Notes under the pieces: model-generated | Seen by the model: only the letters and a program-made list of their open reading frames with translations | Database searches by the model: none | What the model was told of the DNA's origin: nothing | Part shown: piece after piece, positions 6,460-9,031 of the stretch | Numbering within the stretch: the stretch's first letter is position 1 | Layout of the letters: each line of letters begins with the position of its first letter | DNA from: Acidimicrobiaceae bacterium | GTDB lineage: Bacteria > Actinomycetota > Acidimicrobiia > Acidimicrobiales > Bog-793 | DNA length: 9,031 nt | Assembly: GCA_025463965.1 (NCBI GenBank) | Contig: JAODBN010000009.1 | Span: 1 to 9,031 of the forward strand | Direction: 5' to 3' | Made by a program: the position numbers and the translations under genes

Positions 6460-6890
6460 TCCACCGAGCCCTCTTCGGCTCGGTGGAGCGGTTCTTCGCC
6501 GTGCTGCTCGAGCACTACGCGGGGGCCTACCCCACGTGGCTCGCGCCGGTGCAGGCCCGACTGTTGCCGGTTCGAGACGACCACGAGGCCTACGCAGAAG
6601 AGGTCGCCGAGCTGCTCCGCTCGGCGGGACTTCGCGTGGACATCGAGGGCGCCAACGAACCCCTCGGGGCACGGGTGCGGCGAGGCAAGCTCGAGAAGGT
6701 GCCCTACCTGCTCGTGGTCGGCCAAGAGGACGTGGCGGAGCGGACGGTCGGCCTCAATGCCCGGGGCTCGGACCGGCCCGAGCGCGGCATCGGCCTCGGT
6801 GCCGTCGTGGAGCGCCTCACCGCCGAGGTGGCTGCCCACGGATCGCCCGAGGCAGCGGCGGGGACCGGCGCTGAGGGGATCTCCGCGTGA
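6411..6890 (+). CDS. thrS: Threonyl-tRNA synthetase, 3' part in the shifted frame
   Basis: This frame carries the rest of ThrS: DLSYVGSDNARHRPVMIHRA, motif 3 (HRALFGSVERF), then the anticodon-binding domain from YPTWLAPVQARLLPV to KVPYLLVVGQEDV. The His of MIHRA (codon 6462-6464) is the third zinc ligand, equivalent to E. coli H511. If translated on its own, the likely start is ATG 6456, which overlaps the TGA of the upstream frame as ATGA and would give 144 residues lacking the strand before motif 3. I treat it as the second half of one broken or mis-sequenced gene, not a separate protein. Its TGA overlaps the start of the HIT gene. Confidence 0.9.
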   Translation, partial: DLSYVGSDNARHRPVMIHRALFGSVERFFAVLLEHYAGAYPTWLAPVQARLLPVRDDHEAYAEEVAELLRSAGLRVDIEGANEPLGARVRRGKLEKVPYLLVVGQEDVAERTVGLNARGSDRPERGIGLGAVVERLTAEVAAHGSPEAAAGTGAEGISA

Positions 6891-7408
6891 GCCTTGAGCA
6901 CCTGTGGGCCGGTTGGCGGGCCGAGTACGTGACCGGCGCGACTGAGCCAGCGCCTGACGGCGCCGGGGAGAGAGAAGAGACCGGCTGTGTCTTTTGTCGG
7001 ATCCTCGCTTCGCAAGCGTCCGACGAGGACCGTTACGTGGTCTATGCCGGTCCGCAGACAGCGGTGCTCCTCAACGCCTACCCCTACAGCCCGGGCCACG
7101 TCCTCGTGCTGCCCACCCGCCACGTCGCCGACCTGGCCGAGCTCGAAGAGGGCGAGGCCACGGCGCTGTTCGACACGGCGCGTCAGGCGGTCGCCGCGGT
7201 GAAAGCGGCGTACCAGCCTGACGGGATCAACATGGGTGCCAACCTCGGTAGGGCCGCCGGCGCGGGGATCCCCGACCACCTCCACCTGCACGTTCTTCCT
7301 CGTTGGGCCGGCGACACGAACTTCATGACGACGATCGCGGGCACCCGCGTGTTGCCCGAGCCGCTCGGAGTCAGCTGGACCAAGCTGCGCAAGGCCTGGC
7401 CGACTTGA
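6887..7408 (+). CDS. HIT-family nucleotide hydrolase/phosphorylase (AP4A-type)
   Basis: A 173-residue histidine-triad protein. The triad HLHLHVL (H131, H133, H135) sits in PDHLHLHVLPRWAGDTNFM, and an N-terminal CVFC provides the zinc-type CxxC seen in many HIT proteins. NAYPYSPGHVLVLPTRHVADL is the usual HIT core. HIT proteins of this kind act on dinucleoside polyphosphates or AMP derivatives; the mycobacterial gene directly after thrS (Rv2613c) is an AP4A phosphorylase, and the order here is the same. That link fits ThrS, since synthetases produce AP4A as a side product. GTG 6887 overlaps the thrS TGA as GTGA, implying translational coupling. Exact substrate is inferred. Confidence 0.9.
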   Translation: MSLEHLWAGWRAEYVTGATEPAPDGAGEREETGCVFCRILASQASDEDRYVVYAGPQTAVLLNAYPYSPGHVLVLPTRHVADLAELEEGEATALFDTARQAVAAVKAAYQPDGINMGANLGRAAGAGIPDHLHLHVLPRWAGDTNFMTTIAGTRVLPEPLGVSWTKLRKAWPT

Positions 7409-8127
7409 CGCTCCCGTACGCTTCCTACGTCGACGCCGTCGCCGAAGAGGCGGACCGCCTGGTCCAGGCCGTGGAGGATCATCTCGCGACGCCGGTCCGA
7501 AGCTGTCCTGGCTGGAGCGCGGCTGACCTGCTGACGCATCTCAGCGACGTCTACGACCGCTTCACCGCGCAGCTGCTGGCCGCTGAGGCGAGCCGGCGGG
7601 CCGCCCCGGCCGAGCCGACCGGGACCGGCATCGAGCGCTTCGAGGCGAGCTCGGTCGCTCTGTTGGCGGCGCTCGAGGCCAGCTCTCCCGACGCTCCCGC
7701 CTGGAACTGGTCGGGCGAGGATCTGAACGCGATGTGGATCGCCCGCCGCATGGCGCTCGAGACGGCGGTCCACCGCGTGGACGCGGAGGAGACCGGCGGC
7801 GAGGCGCGTCCGATCGAAGCGGAGCTTGCCGCGGACGGCATCGACGAACGGATCGAAGTGCACCTCCGCATGGACCTGAGGCAGACCCCTGACGCGAGCC
7901 TCGGCGGCTCGCTCTGCCTCATCGCCTCGGATGTGCCGGTGGCCTTCCACGTGGAGGTCTCGAGGGGCCGGCTGCGCTGGCGCCAGGGGAGGGGGCCCGC
8001 GGACGCCGCCCTTGTCGGGACCGCCTCCCAGCTGTTCTTGTTCTCCTGGAACCGCCTGGGGGTGGACGATCTGGCGCTGACGGGACGCCGTGAGGTCGCC
8101 GAAGCCTGGAAGGGGCTCCCCGTCTGA
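7405..8127 (+). CDS. DinB/MDMPI-family protein, possibly mycothiol-dependent
   Basis: A 240-residue member of the actinobacterial maleylpyruvate-isomerase/DinB-like group. The N-terminal helical bundle has SCPGWSAADLLTHL, and RRMALETAVHRVDAE closes the metal site; H45, E119 and H123 match the His-Glu-His zinc ligands known for mycothiol-dependent maleylpyruvate isomerase. AELAADGIDE leads into an SCP2-like C-terminal domain. Most family members have unknown substrates, so isomerase activity should not be assumed. TTG 7405 overlaps the HIT stop as TTGA and begins just before the family-like SYVDAVAEEADRL. Longer in-frame starts lie inside the HIT gene and add residues unlike the family. AAGG at 7391-7394 is a weak ribosome site. 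A mycothiol link agrees with the MshC-like gene upstream. Confidence 0.85.
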   Translation: MTLPYASYVDAVAEEADRLVQAVEDHLATPVRSCPGWSAADLLTHLSDVYDRFTAQLLAAEASRRAAPAEPTGTGIERFEASSVALLAALEASSPDAPAWNWSGEDLNAMWIARRMALETAVHRVDAEETGGEARPIEAELAADGIDERIEVHLRMDLRQTPDASLGGSLCLIASDVPVAFHVEVSRGRLRWRQGRGPADAALVGTASQLFLFSWNRLGVDDLALTGRREVAEAWKGLPV

Positions 8128-8136
8128 GCCGCTCGG

Positions 8137-8153
8137 CTGCAGACCGGTTGCAG
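8137..8153. terminator. Weak hairpin after the MDMPI-family gene
   Basis: CTGCA (8137-8141) and TGCAG (8149-8153) flank a 7-nt loop, extendable by two G-T pairs, 9 nt after the stop. TTGTGG follows, so there is no real U-tract. Termination here is only a possibility. Confidence 0.2.
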
Positions 8154-8183
8154 TTGTGGCATGGCTCTTCTCGGTGCCGTCTT

Positions 8184-8231
8184 CCGGTATCGCCCCCTAG
8201 GACAAGGCGTCGGGTAGCCTGGGGATACCGG
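8184..8231. promoter_or_regulatory. Long inverted repeat just before the phosphatidyltransferase gene
   Basis: CCGGTATC (8184-8191) and GATACCGG (8224-8231) are perfect 8-bp arms; inside them CCC and AGG can pair with CCT and GGG (8218-8223), giving a long stem with internal loops. It ends 4 nt before the ribosome site of the next gene. A TANNNT -10-like TAGCCT (8215-8220) lies within it, without a clear -35. It could be a terminator for the thrS unit, a leader structure or an operator. Confidence 0.4.
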
Positions 8232-8234
8232 CTT

Positions 8235-8242
8235 GAGGAGGG
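8235..8242 (+). promoter_or_regulatory. Strong ribosome binding site for the phosphatidyltransferase
   Basis: GAGGAGGG lies 3-5 nt before ATG 8246. It is the best Shine-Dalgarno match in the window and fixes the start of the downstream open-ended gene. Confidence 0.75.
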
Positions 8243-8245
8243 CGG

Positions 8246-9031
8246 ATGATCGACGGCCGTCGGGCCAGACAGAAGAGGAAGGCTGACGGCTCTCCTCGCC
8301 GCCGCATCGAGCTTGGTCAGCGCCTTGTGTCGCTCGGGGTGCGAGCAGACCAGGTCACCGTCGTCGGCATGCTCATTGCCGCCGGTACCGCCGTCGCCGT
8401 GGGCAGCGGTCACCTCGTGATCGGCGCAGCGCTGCTGACGGTAGGCGGCCTTATGGACGCCCTCGACGGGGCCGTCGCCAAGGCGTCAGGCAGCAGCTCT
8501 TCGCGGGGGGCGTTCTTCGACTCGGTCGCCGACCGGGTCGCCGACGCGTTTCTGCTCGGAGGGGTCGCCTGGTACCTGCTCAGCCGCTCGGATCCCCGCT
8601 TGGCGATCTTGCCGATGGCGATCCTCGGGGTGGGCAGCCTCATCTCCTACGAGCGCGCCAAGGCGGAGTCCCTGGGCTTCGACGCTCGGGGTGGCCTCAT
8701 GGAGCGCGCCGAGCGCACCGTGCTGCTCGGCGCGGCCATCTTGTTCCACATCGTCATGGTGCCCCTCCTCGTCGCACTGCTCGTGCTCTCGCTCGGGACG
8801 GCGGCCGGGCGCTTCCTCCGGGTGTGGCGCCAGGCGAGTGGCGTTCCGGTTCGCGCCGCGGGGACCTGGCGCTCAGGGACCGTCGAGTCTCGCTGGCGCG
8901 CGTTCCGTGAGAGCGGCACGTACCGTTCGGGGCGCTCCGATCGGGCCGCGAGCCGCAGGACGCGTCACGAGGACGGCCCGTTGTCCACTCGGCTGCGCAA
9001 CGCGCTCGGCGCGGAGGTCGGCGCGAGCGGG
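8246..9031 (+). CDS. pgsA: CDP-alcohol phosphatidyltransferase, probably PI-phosphate synthase (3' end missing)
   Basis: 262 codons are open to the window edge with no stop. The enzyme moves a phosphatidyl group from CDP-diacylglycerol to an alcohol at the membrane. The family signature D-x2-DG-x2-A(R)-x8-G-x3-D-x3-D is present as DALDGAVAK then GAFFDSVAD: D71, D74, G75, A78, G88, D92 and D96 are kept, but the usual Arg is Lys (K79). About five or six hydrophobic segments lie between residues 38 and 185. The visible tail (about 188-262) is hydrophilic with about 16 arginines. Position after thrS and HIT matches mycobacterial pgsA1, whose product makes phosphatidylinositol phosphate; phosphatidylglycerophosphate synthase is the alternative. 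ATG 8246 follows a strong ribosome site. Confidence 0.88.
   Translation, partial: MIDGRRARQKRKADGSPRRRIELGQRLVSLGVRADQVTVVGMLIAAGTAVAVGSGHLVIGAALLTVGGLMDALDGAVAKASGSSSSRGAFFDSVADRVADAFLLGGVAWYLLSRSDPRLAILPMAILGVGSLISYERAKAESLGFDARGGLMERAERTVLLGAAILFHIVMVPLLVALLVLSLGTAAGRFLRVWRQASGVPVRAAGTWRSGTVESRWRAFRESGTYRSGRSDRAASRRTRHEDGPLSTRLRNALGAEVGASG

Noticed and set aside
7303..7404. Longer N-terminus for the MDMPI-family protein
   Set aside because: This stretch is the HIT gene read in another frame, covering its conserved PRWAGDTNFM segment. The added residues do not resemble the family.

Overview
This is a high-GC (about two-thirds G+C by eye) bacterial chromosomal segment, most likely from an actinobacterium. 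The pointers are a MshC-type ligase (mycothiol synthesis), a mycothiol-dependent-isomerase-family protein, and the order thrS - HIT hydrolase - CDP-alcohol phosphatidyltransferase, which matches the mycobacterial thrS / AP4A phosphorylase / pgsA1 neighbourhood. A deep lineage such as Acidimicrobiia is possible, but the sequence alone does not settle it. All genes read on the + strand. I see no phage, plasmid, IS or CRISPR signature.

Layout. 1-114: the last 37 codons of a protein made of WNS(V/A)D pentapeptide repeats, encoded by a near-perfect 15-bp tandem repeat. 188-2878: a membrane-anchored GAF-PAS-GGDEF-EAL protein for cyclic-di-GMP turnover. 2955-3449: a BcpB/PrxQ-like peroxiredoxin. 3450-3615: a spacer with an inverted repeat and a doubtful 31-codon ORF. 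3616-4737: a MshC-like cysteine ligase. 4738-4845: a terminator-like hairpin and a possible promoter. 4846-6890: thrS, interrupted by a one-base frameshift near 6409. 6887-7408: a HIT-family protein overlapping thrS by 4 nt. 7405-8127: a DinB/MDMPI-family protein overlapping HIT by 4 nt. 8128-8245: a spacer with a long inverted repeat. 8246 to the window end: an open-ended CDP-alcohol phosphatidyltransferase, probably phosphatidylinositol-phosphate synthase.

How the genes fit together. thrS-HIT-MDMPI form a tightly packed transcription unit, and pgsA may be read with it or from its own promoter. Several products touch inositol or thiol metabolism: MshC joins cysteine to GlcN-inositol, the MDMPI-family protein may use mycothiol, the phosphatidyltransferase probably uses inositol phosphate, and the peroxiredoxin removes peroxides. 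The GGDEF-EAL gene looks functionally separate.

The strongest anomaly is the thrS frameshift. Both sides are well-conserved ThrS sequence, and the three zinc ligands are split between two reading frames, so this is either an assembly error or a real lesion in a normally essential gene. I found no convincing undescribed system. The other points of interest are the WNSxD repeat tail, the mixed MshC/CysS signature and some inverted repeats before genes.
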